This document shows, in pieces, positions 12,001 through 21,310 of a stretch of DNA of 64,000 nucleotides (position 1 is its first letter; every line of letters starts with the position of its first letter). The notes beneath the pieces are model-generated. The model was not told the origin of the DNA. It made no database searches and worked only from the letters and a program-made list of their open reading frames with translations. The position numbers were made by a program, and so were the translations under genes. Source of the stretch: Blattamonas nauphoetae (taxonomy: Eukaryota > Preaxostyla > Oxymonadida); NCBI GenBank assembly GCA_033064195.1, contig JARBJD010000111.1:1-64000 (forward strand), read 5' to 3'.

Positions 12001-13581
12001 CGGGTATCGGGCGACTCTCTCCGAAGACAACACGTCGATGTAGTTTTGCCAGTCGGTGAGGGTGGCAAAGAGAGGAGTGGCTGAGAGGGGCAGGCATACA
12101 GAAGCGATAAGGTAAGCAGATGCATCCGGATCGTTTGATACTCTGATGAGAGTGGCGAGAACATTCAACACCTCGCACAATGCATACTTGGGAGCATCGG
12201 TTGGGTTCACTTCGAAACGAATAAGAAAAGAACAGCCATACGTTTCTCTGCTTGGTCGAGAATGTGTGTGGAGAGGAAATGAGCTGTCACTGCTCGGAGT
12301 GATGCAATTGGGTCGAGGAGGTTGAGGAGGATGGTATCAAGACATGAGGGGCGGAGAGTGGACTGACTGTCACACAAGAAGAAAGGAGAAGAAGCGGTAC
12401 CTGTTTATTATTTCACAGATCTGAGTGGCGATGAACGCTGGACCTTCCGAGACATCGCGTGTGATGTCCACAAGTCGTTGTGTGAAGCGATTTATGAAGA
12501 GTCCCATTTTCTCATAGTGTTCGGGAATCGAGAGGATTGCATAGAGTGCCCGAAGCGAAGCTTCTCTGACAGATGCGTCTCTGTCGTTAAGCATCAAGCC
12601 AATGTAATTTGTGGTGGAACCGTTCAGGAATGATTCCGGCGAGTTGAGAACGAACACTCCAAGTTTTTCAATGCAATATTGACGAATAAGCGGTAGTGGG
12701 TCTCGATGACGATGAACAAAGATGCCGGCAAATAATTGTTTATTGATTAAGTCATCGAGAAAGCTAAGCTTGTCTGTTAGATTCTGTTTCTTTGCATCAA
12801 GGTGTTCTGCCCTGGAAGATAACGATTTAGATATGAAGATAAGTGAATAAATGGGTTGATACTTTCTTTGTTTTCTTCTCTTCAGTGATTGAGGCGTCTA
12901 TGGTATCAAGTTCTGTTTGGACTCCCTTCGTGACATCTAAAAGTGCTTCCATCACTTCCAAACCAATAACAGTTGCAGTGTGTCTGAATGGGAGGCATGT
13001 TGAGTTTGAGAAGGGGATGAGCCAGTTAAAGAATGGAATAAAGGATTTATCATAGAGGGCGCCATTTTGGGCTGATTCTTTGATAATACTTCTCACCAAG
13101 AGTCCAAATCGATTACCAGTTTCACCTTTCCAGACCCTCTCGTTTATAAATGGATATATTCCCTGAAAAGCTGAGAGAGGATGTGACACACTGATTTTGG
13201 GAAAAACTGAAGGAATTGTGTTGCTAGATCAATGTCACATTCATCATAGATTTCTTCAAGTGAAAATCGACAGCCTGTTGACTATGATGCAGATCGATGA
13301 GAAATACTGTGAACGAAATGAGATGAACAAACCTGGATGAGGAAGTTAATAAGTGCGAGTACAGCTCCCTCATGATCCTTGTGATAATCATTGGACCATC
13401 CTCTTGCAAGCTCTGAATATTGTGATGGTTGCTTCAAAAAGTTATCTAATGTAGGAAATGACGATGAATGACAGCGATGATTCAGAGGGCACATACCAAA
13501 TAATCCTGGTGAGATATGCAATGGTGGTTGGACATTTTGCTCTGATCCAGTTTGATTCCTTTGTGCCTGTTTGGGAGACAT
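9076..13581 (-). CDS. cohesin subunit SCC3/STAG, tail replaced by a transposon end
   Basis: SCC3/STAG clamps DNA within the cohesin ring that holds sister chromatids together. The start at 13581 (MSPKQAQRN) opens exon 1. An intron with GTATGTG and CATTAG leads to ELARGWSNDYHKDHEGAVLA LINFLIQ, the segment matching the conserved start of the STAG domain. Further exons give FRHTATVIGLEVMEALLD (about 12930-12985) and a stromalin-type segment ending in NYIGLMLNDRDASVREASLR (about 12540-12620). A long exon (12210-9796) carries helical repeats, a basic-acidic stretch (KKRGRKGRASQVVEDDDEDD) and KKKSKTKKAAKTVKTK. In-frame TAG at 9796-9798 is followed by 240 open codons in the same frame, so either a 36-nt intron (GTTGGAAT to CATAG) removes it or it is a nonsense change. 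The last codon before the current stop lies at the edge of the 7.4-kb element, which supplies the TAG at 9076-9078. The family call is firm; exon edges in 12210-13335 are approximate. Confidence 0.85.
9081..9089. repeat. 9-bp target-site duplication, right copy
   Basis: CTTCAATAC, identical to 1697-1705. It lies directly against the last base of the right TIR and is still inside the SCC3 coding frame. Confidence 0.9.
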
Positions 13582-14112
13582 CAGGGTATCTCAGATGAAA
13601 TATGGGTTGATCAACAGCTCTGATTTAAGACAATGATGTCTTTCTCGGAGACAGCTTATCATGTCACAAATTGTCTCGAGGAAGACGATGACAATATAGC
13701 TGTATGACAGAGAAGTTCTTGATGACTTCAATCAACCAGTATGGGATCGATCACACCATGATTCTCGATTAGTCTTGAATTGCTCTCGATATGTGTGGAA
13801 ACTGTTTATTTCTCCTCCAACCCGATTCCAAGTGAACAACTGTTCACACCCACTTCACTCTGATCTGCACTTGTTGATAGATTGCTCACAGTTCTTTTGA
13901 TACTGGTTGGCGTCCAGAACGCAACACGCCTCCTCAATCGACAACTCCCTCGAGAACCTGGAGTTGATTCGGTTGTATTGCTCGTTGGAAAAACCATTCA
14001 ATGAGACAAGACACTATAAAAAACTGAATTAGAAGCCGACCCAGTAAATTATCGTAAATAGTCGGAAAGATCTGCACGGACCATCATTCTTCTGAGTGCT
14101 CGCAGAAAGGAT
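13582..14112. other. intergenic region upstream of SCC3 and downstream of the MMPL gene
   Basis: About 530 bases between the SCC3 start and the end of the MMPL-type frame. A 63-residue minus-strand frame at 13806-13997 has no recognised motif. No TATA-like or other promoter element stands out. Confidence 0.4.
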
Positions 14113-15637
14113 TCACTCCCTGCGGCACGGTGTGTACATCAACGTCAGGTGTGATTCATACCCGCGCATCATGTGGACCTTCCGAGCATAATCGTCTTCT
14201 GCGGGTTCGAAAGCGAAGTCTTCCTTTTCCACCCCTCTCCTCTGGCACTCCGCCTCCAACTGTCTTTCCAACTCCACTTCGAGACGAACGACTCCGCTCT
14301 CCACAAACAATTCCTGTGGGTCGACACAGCTCTTTTTGTTCCGCATTTCGTCTCGTCACAGCCGGGAAGGGAACCAGTTCAGCGAGCCGAGGAGCGAAAA
14401 GAGGGCTGGGACGAGGAAGAGGCGGACGATGAACGTGTCGAAGAGGACAGAGATGACCAGAACGAGCCCCATCTCCACAATCGCGACCACGTTCGACGCG
14501 AGCAGGCCGGCGAAGGCGACTGTCATCACTGGACCCGCCGACGTGATGGTTCCTGTTTGGGAGACAATGGCATGGGTGATGGCAGCGTGTGTGGACACTT
14601 CGGGTGGCGGCGGGAGGGAATCCTTCAGCAGCGGCTCATTCTCACTCGCACCATCCTTCGTCCGAGTGCAGCAGTCGAAGTACCTGTCCTGCGTGCCCCG
14701 CCAAGCCTCCCTGCTATTCTTTTTGCACTCCTGCACGCTGAACGTGAGGAGGAGGTCGTAGTCGAGGGCGAGGCCGAAGACGAGCGTGCATCCAAAGACC
14801 AGCACGAAAAAGAAGATGGAGTCCACCTCTTTAAACATCGGGCGGGCCCAGCCAAAGAGAGTCGCAGCGTGCTGGAAAATGAACGTTGCGATTCCGAAAA
14901 CGACAAAGTGTGAAATGAAAATAGTGGCGACGGTGCGGAGGGGAAGCACGATTGACTTGAACACAATTGCGAGAAGGACAAAACAGACAACGCTGCAGAT
15001 GCCGAGGGCGAGAAGGCAAGGGAAGCCAACATTTCGAAGCGAAGGACAAACAGAGACGTGAACCAGCAGACGAGCACGAGGCCAGACACTGCCACTATTC
15101 GCCCGGCTGTGTTCATCGTGGTGTGGATGGAGTTGGAGATGTGGGCCTTGGAGAGCGGGCACAAGAGACTGACTTCAATTGGTGCTGATTGCTGAGATTC
15201 TTTCATCACATTTTGGATTGGCTTCGCAAGGACGCACGAATGGAGAGGGATACGTTCCTCATCGCGAAATCGACGAAGAATGAAGAGAGAATAGTCCGCA
15301 GAAATTGCAACTGCAGCGGCTAAGAGAACAGCAGGAGCAAATGTGACGACTTTGAGAACGTAGGCTGCGAAGAAATACGTGATGAAGAGAGAGATTGCTG
15401 CGACAGTAAGGCTGTTGAAGATGACCAGAAGAAAGAGTCGGATAGAGCGGAAGGGCCAGAGGAGGACGACGAGAGCGAATGGAATCGCGATAATGCACAT
15501 TTTGAGAACATCCTCAAAGATGCCTAAATCGCAATGATTTCAGCAGAAATTTCAAACAGTTCTTGGCATCTCGGAAAAACTCACTCATTCCCAGAAGACC
15601 AGCAGAGAGTTGTGCTCTTTCAGCAGGTGAACACGCA
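14113..15637 (-). pseudogene. 3' part of an MMPL/RND-type membrane protein gene split by a 12.3-kb element
   Basis: MMPL-family proteins are multi-pass membrane proteins that export lipids or related substrates. This part begins just after the 9-bp duplication with an exon reading SPAERAQLSAGLLGM, then an intron at 15524-15584, then IFEDVLKMCIIAIPF and a run of membrane helices. Family hallmarks are ISADYSLFILRRFRDE (about 15270-15315), the paired LALDYDLLLTFSVQE (about 14725-14770) and GTITSAGPVMTVAFAGLLAS near 14510-14560. A frame change between about 15035 and 15005 separates the two halves, and an in-frame TGA at 14356-14358 is followed by 80 more open codons in the same frame to 14113. 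With the element inserted upstream and these two further lesions, the gene is very likely dead. The 5' part is at 27898-28438. Confidence 0.75.
15629..15637. repeat. 9-bp target-site duplication of the 12.26-kb element, left copy
   Basis: GAACACGCA, identical to 27898-27906, lying directly outside the left TIR in MMPL coding sequence. Confidence 0.88.
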
Positions 15638-15839
15638 GAGATGCGCAAAAAATTGGACACTTTTGATCGAATTCACCAAAAAATGGACACCTGAGATTTT
15701 CCACCAGAATTTGGACACTTTTAAGTTCTTAAAAACCAGAATTTGGACACCACCAGATCTTGGACACCTCCGAGGGCGGAGGTGTCAATTGATCAGTTTT
15801 GCGAATCACATAAAAGGGTGCGAACAGAGAGAGAAATGA
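15638..15839 (+). repeat. left terminal inverted repeat of the 12.26-kb element
   Basis: Begins GAGATGCGCAAAAAATTGGA. It contains about five spaced copies of TTGGACAC or a close variant and a perfect hairpin, GACACCTCCG-AGGG-CGGAGGTGTC, at 15763-15786. It ends ...GAGAGAGAAATGAC. Confidence 0.9.
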
Positions 15840-15869
15840 CAAAAATCAAGGGCAAAAACGGCACTAGAC

Positions 15870-16200
15870 GAATTTTTGGAAAATAGTGAGTTGAAGTCAG
15901 TGTATCTGAGTCCTGATCGAGAGCGTCAAAATGTCTACTAGTAAAGGTGTAAAACAAAGAGAGAAGGGAAAATCAGAAAGAGAGTCATACCATTGAATCA
16001 CAACCAGTCTGACAACGAGCAGCGACTGCTGGGCCATCGCTGAGACAGGTCTCGCTTGTGATCGACCACAATTCATTAATCAAGGTTCTAAAAAGAGGAG
16101 AATGGGTAAAATGAAAAAATAAAGAATCTTACCATCGGGTGACAATCAGGCTGATCACGACGAGATATTCCTAGTCAATCAGTTAGTTGAATCCGTCAAC
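15870..16200 (-). other. possible captured exon(s) inside the 12.26-kb element
   Basis: On the minus strand a segment bounded by TTTTTAG and G-GTATGA reads TLINELWSITSETCLSDGPA VAARCQTGCDSM, flanked by pyrimidine-rich intron-like sequence on both sides. A second splice-like donor (GATG-GTAAGA) lies at about 16133. The frames of the neighbouring putative exons do not join cleanly, so this may be a captured and decayed gene piece. No family is recognised. Confidence 0.3.
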
Positions 16201-16545
16201 CCTGTTTCAAATTGCTGGTGGATGATATGACCACCAATCATGTCCAGGGATTTGAGTGATGACAACGATTCCGTCTCTCCACTCGCTCCTTCGTCTTTCT
16301 CGATTCCCCTTCAGGTTGATGTGATTCTGTTAGTGCGTGTTGGAATCGGCGCTGACGATGATTCAGCCGATTCTCTCTATACCCCGCACGACTCGGAACA
16401 CTGTGGTCACTCACCTTGCCCCTTCTTCTTCGACCAGCACTTCCCCGCCGTGCGCTGCGCATTCTGACAACAAAACACCTGCTTCTTCCTCTTATCACCA
16501 GCAGTGTCCGAAGTCTCCCCACCCTCTCCTCCCCGATGAGTCGAG

Positions 16546-16950
16546 ATGTCAGCCAAGTGCGAGGGATCTTCTTCTGCGTGGGAAGGGCAGGAAGTTGATG
16601 TTCGAGTGTCGGTGACGTTTGCGAAAGAATTAGCTGGTATGCTCATGAATATCTTGGGTACACTGAGGAGGGAGAATGTATCTCTGATTGTGGCTCAGGC
16701 CTGCCATTTCAACTTCCCTTTCGAAGATCTTCTTAATTGTGTGATGTTTTCATGCAACGCTGTGCAGACAGGTCTGAGGCAGTGATTTTGTGTCGATTTT
16801 TTTATGCACTTTCAGAATTTTCGCATTCTCTGCGTCGAATTGTGTCTTTCAGAAGCTGTCGTTCATCTGTATACAAAGTGTGGGTGTGATCAGATAGCAA
16901 TGTCCAATATTGTTTATCACACAGCAATTAAGGCTCTCCACGCTCTTTGA
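16546..16950 (+). CDS. small unrecognised spliced gene or captured gene piece
   Basis: Two plus-strand exons join in phase: the first ends FPFEDLLNCVMFSCNA at about 16759, an intron of about 57 nt runs from GTGCAGACAGG to TTTCAG, and the second reads NFRILCVELCLSEAVVHLYT down to TAIKALHAL and TGA. The protein is helical and Cys-rich at the join. I do not recognise it. Its position just inside the left TIR suggests captured host sequence rather than a transposase. The start is uncertain; several methionines precede the first clear helix. Confidence 0.4.
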
Positions 16951-17078
16951 ATTACGCCTTTTTGCTTCCTCGTCTCCTGACTCCACCAGCTCGGCTTCAA
17001 TTGATGTAACATGCTTCTCCATTTTTTGTTTCTCTCGTTCGTTATATCGAAGAAGGAAACACTATAGATGATAAGACC

Positions 17079-17342
17079 ATGCACAAGGCAGAAATCATAT
17101 TGGAGAACTTATCACCAATCATGAACACCACCGATTCCGACGAAGTCTTCTCGAGACTCGTTCATGAACGAAAAGACAGTCCAGGCTGTTTCTTTGCGGC
17201 GTTTCTGACACTCCTGACATGTGGGCACAAGTCGATTGTGCATCTTTCCCTCCGACTACTTCTTTATCTCACTTCTGCCATCATCTCCAGAATGCTGGAT
17301 GAACCCGACAACGAAACCAGATTGATTCAGACTCATCCATAA
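17079..17342 (+). CDS. helical-repeat (ARM-like) protein fragment
   Basis: An 87-residue frame with the style of armadillo/HEAT helices (CFFAAFLTLLTCGHKSIVHL followed by SLRLLLYLTSAI). It resembles in style the gene at 56420-56944, a kind of protein that appears to be expanded in this genome. It ends 15 bases before the TA where the outer Tc1-type element begins. It could be a captured fragment or the last exon of the gene at 16546. No function can be given. Confidence 0.4.
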   Translation: MHKAEIILENLSPIMNTTDSDEVFSRLVHERKDSPGCFFAAFLTLLTCGHKSIVHLSLRLLLYLTSAIISRMLDEPDNETRLIQTHP

Positions 17343-17429
17343 GGCTGTCCTCCAGATACAGCTAGACTAGTTCTGAATTGTATTTTAAATATTCAGAAAT
17401 GAACATAATTGTTCAGAAATGCATTTTTA

Positions 17430-19637
17430 CAGCTCGACTAGTTCTGAAATGCATTTTAATTTTTCAGAAATAGATTTTAATTATTCAGAAATGAACATAA
17501 TTGTTCAGAAATGTACTTTAATTTTTCAGAAATGAACATAATTGTTCAGAAATGAACAGAGATTGTTCAGAAATGAACAGTGATTCTTCCCAAATGAACA
17601 GTGATTTTTCTGAAATGAATACTAATTTTTCATAAATGAAGGATCAAAATGAGTTGTCCAGATGCAATTTAGAAGCTATATTCAGGCTTCTGAAAAATGA
17701 AAAAAGGTTGATCGGACCCTTAAATTGTCTAAAAAAATTACGCGTAGCCATTTCCAATTGCGACATCAGATGATAAACGGAGAAGATTTTTCTGGAAAAT
17801 CATCGCGAAATTTCATGGAACGCTCCTTTTCTCTCATCGATGATGAATCTGAGACTGACGAGTCTCAAAACTCATCGATCACCGAAAGACAAATACAATA
17901 CCAATCTCTCAACGAATCGGATGGATGGTTCTTTGGTGATGAAGTTGTTGATTGTGAATCTGGGATGGAAAGTCAGCAGGATGGGCTTCTCACAGGCGGA
18001 TTCAGTCAGGATTTTATTCGAACAAGTCTCAAACGATCGAAAGATGAACTTCGAAGACTCTTGCCAGAAAGAATTGAAGCAGTTGATAGTGCAAGCCCAC
18101 CTGAACCTCTTCTTCCACAAGATCCTCATGAGTTTGTTGAACTACCAGCTCCTCAGAAGATGAAACGTGGTCGTCCAACTTCTCGTCCTGCCCCAAAGCC
18201 CCGACGATCATACACCATTCTCACGCCTCGTGAACGCGAATTGGTCCTCGATGAAGTGAAGGAAGGGAAGAAGTACGATTTGATTGTCGAAAAGTGGAAC
18301 ATCTCGAAAGGAACAATCAACAACATCGCATCTGGAAAACCTGCTCCCAAGCCTCGTGGGGGAGCAGTCTATCGAAAAATCACTCCAGAAATTTCACGAT
18401 CAATGAATGATGCAATTCTTCAAAACCCACTCTTGAAGGGAGAAGAACTCAAAACTCTCGTCGAGGAGAATCATGGAACATCGGTTGCAGTGTCGACAAT
18501 CAATGCTCACCTAACTTCACCAAAAATGGTGGAACACGGGTGTACAAAGTTCACTGTGAAGAAAGTCGAACTGCTCCAACACGAACGCAATTCGGAGGAA
18601 ACAAAGGACGCGAGACTCGACTATCTTCAGCGATACGCAACAACATTCTCTCAAGGTGGATTTGCTGTCTACATCGACGAAACTTCCTTCAACAAGACCT
18701 GCTTCCAAAATCAAGGTCGTGCTCCAATCGGTCAGCGTTGCCTTCAACGAGTTCGTCGATTGCAAACGGAAAATCTCACTGCAATCACAGCGATCTCTGA
18801 AGCGTGGGGTGTTGTTCATGTGACGTGGGTTCAAGGAACTGTGTCTGCTCTTGAATTCCAACATTTCCTCCTCTCACTTTTTGAGTCACTTCATAGAAGA
18901 ACGAATGAAAGCTGCACACTGATTATGGACAATGTTGGCTTGCACAAGACGGATGAGGTGAAAGAGCTCATCAGATCGAAAAATTACACAACTCTGTTCA
19001 CTCCACCAAATTCATGTGAGTTGAATCCGATCGAGTACGTCTTTGGCATGTGGAAAGGTGGGAGTTCGATTCCTTCTCATGTCAGAACAGAGGATCAACT
19101 GCGGATTCATCTTTCGGAATCTCTCAGTGCAATTCCTCATCGGAAGATATCCGCGGCCATCAGATTTGTGTCTCTCAGACTTCATCCAATTGTCGCTCGC
19201 CGAGGTGATTTGGCTCTCAATCGAACACAAGAACAGTTCAACCGCGATTCGAACGGCCCACATGCTCCAAGTCCGCAAGCAATCATGCCACCAGACCACG
19301 GACCACGAGTGGAAGAACCTGAAGAATAAACTGCTTCATCAATAATTCACCACACAAGTGTTTCCCTTCGTTCTGTCAGTCTTTTCTAAAACGAGTGGTC
19401 TCAAAAATAAATCCGAAAAAGTGCCGTTCATTTCTGAACAATCACTGTTCATTTCCGAATAATCATTGTTCATTTCAGAAAAATCACTGTTCATTTACGA
19501 ATAATTCATGTTCATTTCTGAAAAATTAAAATTCATTTCTGAACAATCATGTTCATTTCTGAACAATCAAAACACATTTCTGAACAATTATGTTCATTTC
19601 TGAATAATTAAAATACAATTCAGAACTAGTCGAGCTG
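17430..19637 (+). mobile_element. Tc1/mariner element, copy 1 (apparently whole)
   Basis: 2,208 bp. Ends CAGCTCGACTAGTTCTGAA and its complement, bounded by TA at 17428-17429 and 19638-19639. Each arm is about 200-280 bp of tandem ATTGTTCAGAAATGAACA-type units. One long transposase frame fills the middle. Confidence 0.9.
17725..19329 (+). CDS. Tc1/mariner transposase (DD34E), copy 1
   Basis: This 534-residue protein cuts and rejoins DNA at the element ends. The catalytic acids are seen in YIDETSF, IMDNVGLH and ELNPIEYVFGMW; the second and third acid are separated by 34 residues, the Tc1-type DD34E. A helix-turn-helix region precedes them (RERELVLDEVKEGKKYDLIV and ISKGTINNIASG). The first ~140 residues are unusual: an acidic Ser/Glu-rich segment then KRGRPTSRPAPKPRR, an AT-hook-like basic patch. 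At 534 residues it is longer than the ~340 usual for the family. The first Met (MSKKITRSHF) is taken as start; the frame is open and intact. Transcription would start in the left repeat array. Confidence 0.9.
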   Translation: MSKKITRSHFQLRHQMINGEDFSGKSSRNFMERSFSLIDDESETDESQNSSITERQIQYQSLNESDGWFFGDEVVDCESGMESQQDGLLTGGFSQDFIRTSLKRSKDELRRLLPERIEAVDSASPPEPLLPQDPHEFVELPAPQKMKRGRPTSRPAPKPRRSYTILTPRERELVLDEVKEGKKYDLIVEKWNISKGTINNIASGKPAPKPRGGAVYRKITPEISRSMNDAILQNPLLKGEELKTLVEENHGTSVAVSTINAHLTSPKMVEHGCTKFTVKKVELLQHERNSEETKDARLDYLQRYATTFSQGGFAVYIDETSFNKTCFQNQGRAPIGQRCLQRVRRLQTENLTAITAISEAWGVVHVTWVQGTVSALEFQHFLLSLFESLHRRTNESCTLIMDNVGLHKTDEVKELIRSKNYTTLFTPPNSCELNPIEYVFGMWKGGSSIPSHVRTEDQLRIHLSESLSAIPHRKISAAIRFVSLRLHPIVARRGDLALNRTQEQFNRDSNGPHAPSPQAIMPPDHGPRVEEPEE

Positions 19638-19639
19638 TA

Positions 19640-21308
19640 CAGCTAAACTAGTTCTGAAATGAAAATGATTGTTCAGAAATGAAAATGATTGTTCAGAAAT
19701 GAAGAAGAATTGTTCAGAAATGAAGAAGAATAGTTCAGAAATGAAAATGATTGTTCAGAAATGAAGAGGAATTGTTCAGAAGTGAAAATGATTGTTCAGA
19801 AATGAAGAGGAATAGTTCAGAAATGAAAATGATTGTTCAGAAATGAAGAAGAATTGTTCAGAAATGAAAATGATTGTTCAGAAATGAAGAAGAATAATTC
19901 AGAAATGAAAATGATTGTTCAGAAATGAAGAAAAATAGTTCTGAAATGAAGAAGAATAGTTCAGAAATGAAAATGATTGTTCTGAAATGAAGAGGAATTG
20001 TTCAGAAGTGAAAATGATTGTTCAGAAATGAAGAGGAATAGTTCAGAAATGAAAATGATTGTTCAGAAATGAAGAAGACTTGTTCTGAAATGAAGAAAAA
20101 TAGTTCTGAAATGAAGAAGAATAGTTCAGAAATGAAAATGATTGTTCAGAAATGAAGAGGAATTGTTCAGAAGTGAAAATGATTGTTCAGAAATGAAGAG
20201 GAATAGTTCAGAAATGAAAATGATTGTTCCGAAATGAAGAAGAATTGTTCAGAAATGAAAAATGATTGTTCAGAAATGAAGAAGAATAATTCAGAAATGA
20301 AAACAAATAATTCAGAAATGAAAGGCAAATTCAACAGGCCTGAAAGACAACAACAATTCGAAAATCCCTTCTTTTCTATTGAAAGAACAGTTCCTCAAAA
20401 GCTCAAAGTCAAAACAAATTCGTTCTCGTGGTGTCAGAAATAAGTCCCGTCTCACATTAAAACGGTGTGGTTTGCATCAGAATCTCAACAAAAGACTCAC
20501 ACAGAAGGACATACTGCATGCTGAAGCGTTTATTGTTGAAAAAACTTGAATGTTTGAAATAGTGCTATGCGAAACTCGCTTTTCATTCTGAACCCGCACA
20601 CACGCCCATTTTGTCATAGTAATACATGTGGTCAGACAAAACGAAGTGACAACAATACCTGAAAACAGGTGTTGAGAATCCGAATCTTCTGAACCAGAGA
20701 ACAGATCTTCACCAACTTTTGCATGACTCACATCAGAACAATTAGAAATCAAAAAGTTATAAATGTGAAACATCTCACAAACTGTTCTCGAATGGATAGT
20801 GGTGAAGATTGGTCAACTCGCTGAAATACTATCGTAGTTGTGCAGGTTTAGGGAAAATGCGCTGGTTTTTCATGGCGCTTTGACTAGACAAATTCCCAGC
20901 TGTCCGTATGGATGAACCTGATGTATAATTTTCTCTCACTCTTTGATCTTTGACATTCGAATTTGAGATATTTCTTCGTGATCTGTTCGTTGAATTTGTA
21001 TTTAGTGGAATGTAGGAGCAACGTCAGTACATCCGAGAACCTTTTCTCAGTGGTTGCATGGAGATTCCTGACTTGTTTTCATTTCTGAATTATTCTTCTT
21101 CATTTCTGAACAATCATTTTTCATTTCTGAACAATTCTTCTTCATTTCTGAACAATCATTTTCATTTCTGAATTATTCCTCTTCATTTCTGAACAATCAT
21201 TTTCATTTCTGAACTATTCTTCTTCATTTCTGAACAATCATTTTCATTTCTGAACTATTCTTCTTCATTTCAGAACTATTTTTCTTCATTTCAGAACAAG
21301 TCTACCTG
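19640..21308. mobile_element. non-autonomous relative of the Tc1 element, copy B1
   Basis: 1,669 bp with ends CAGCTAAACTAGTTCTGAAA and the complement of CAGGTAGACTTGTTCTGAAA, flanked by TA. The left arm is about 680 bp of tandem 18-21-bp units (GATTGTTCAGAAATGAAGA and variants); the right arm is about 225 bp. The ~750-bp core (20322-21075) is not coding and is shared with B2 and B3. It abuts copy 1 on the left and copy 2 on the right with only the TA between. Confidence 0.85.
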
Positions 21309-21310
21309 TA

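Noticed and set aside
14173-14913. A 246-codon plus-strand frame
   Set aside because: Shadow of the minus-strand MMPL gene; composition is Arg/Glu-rich and without motif.
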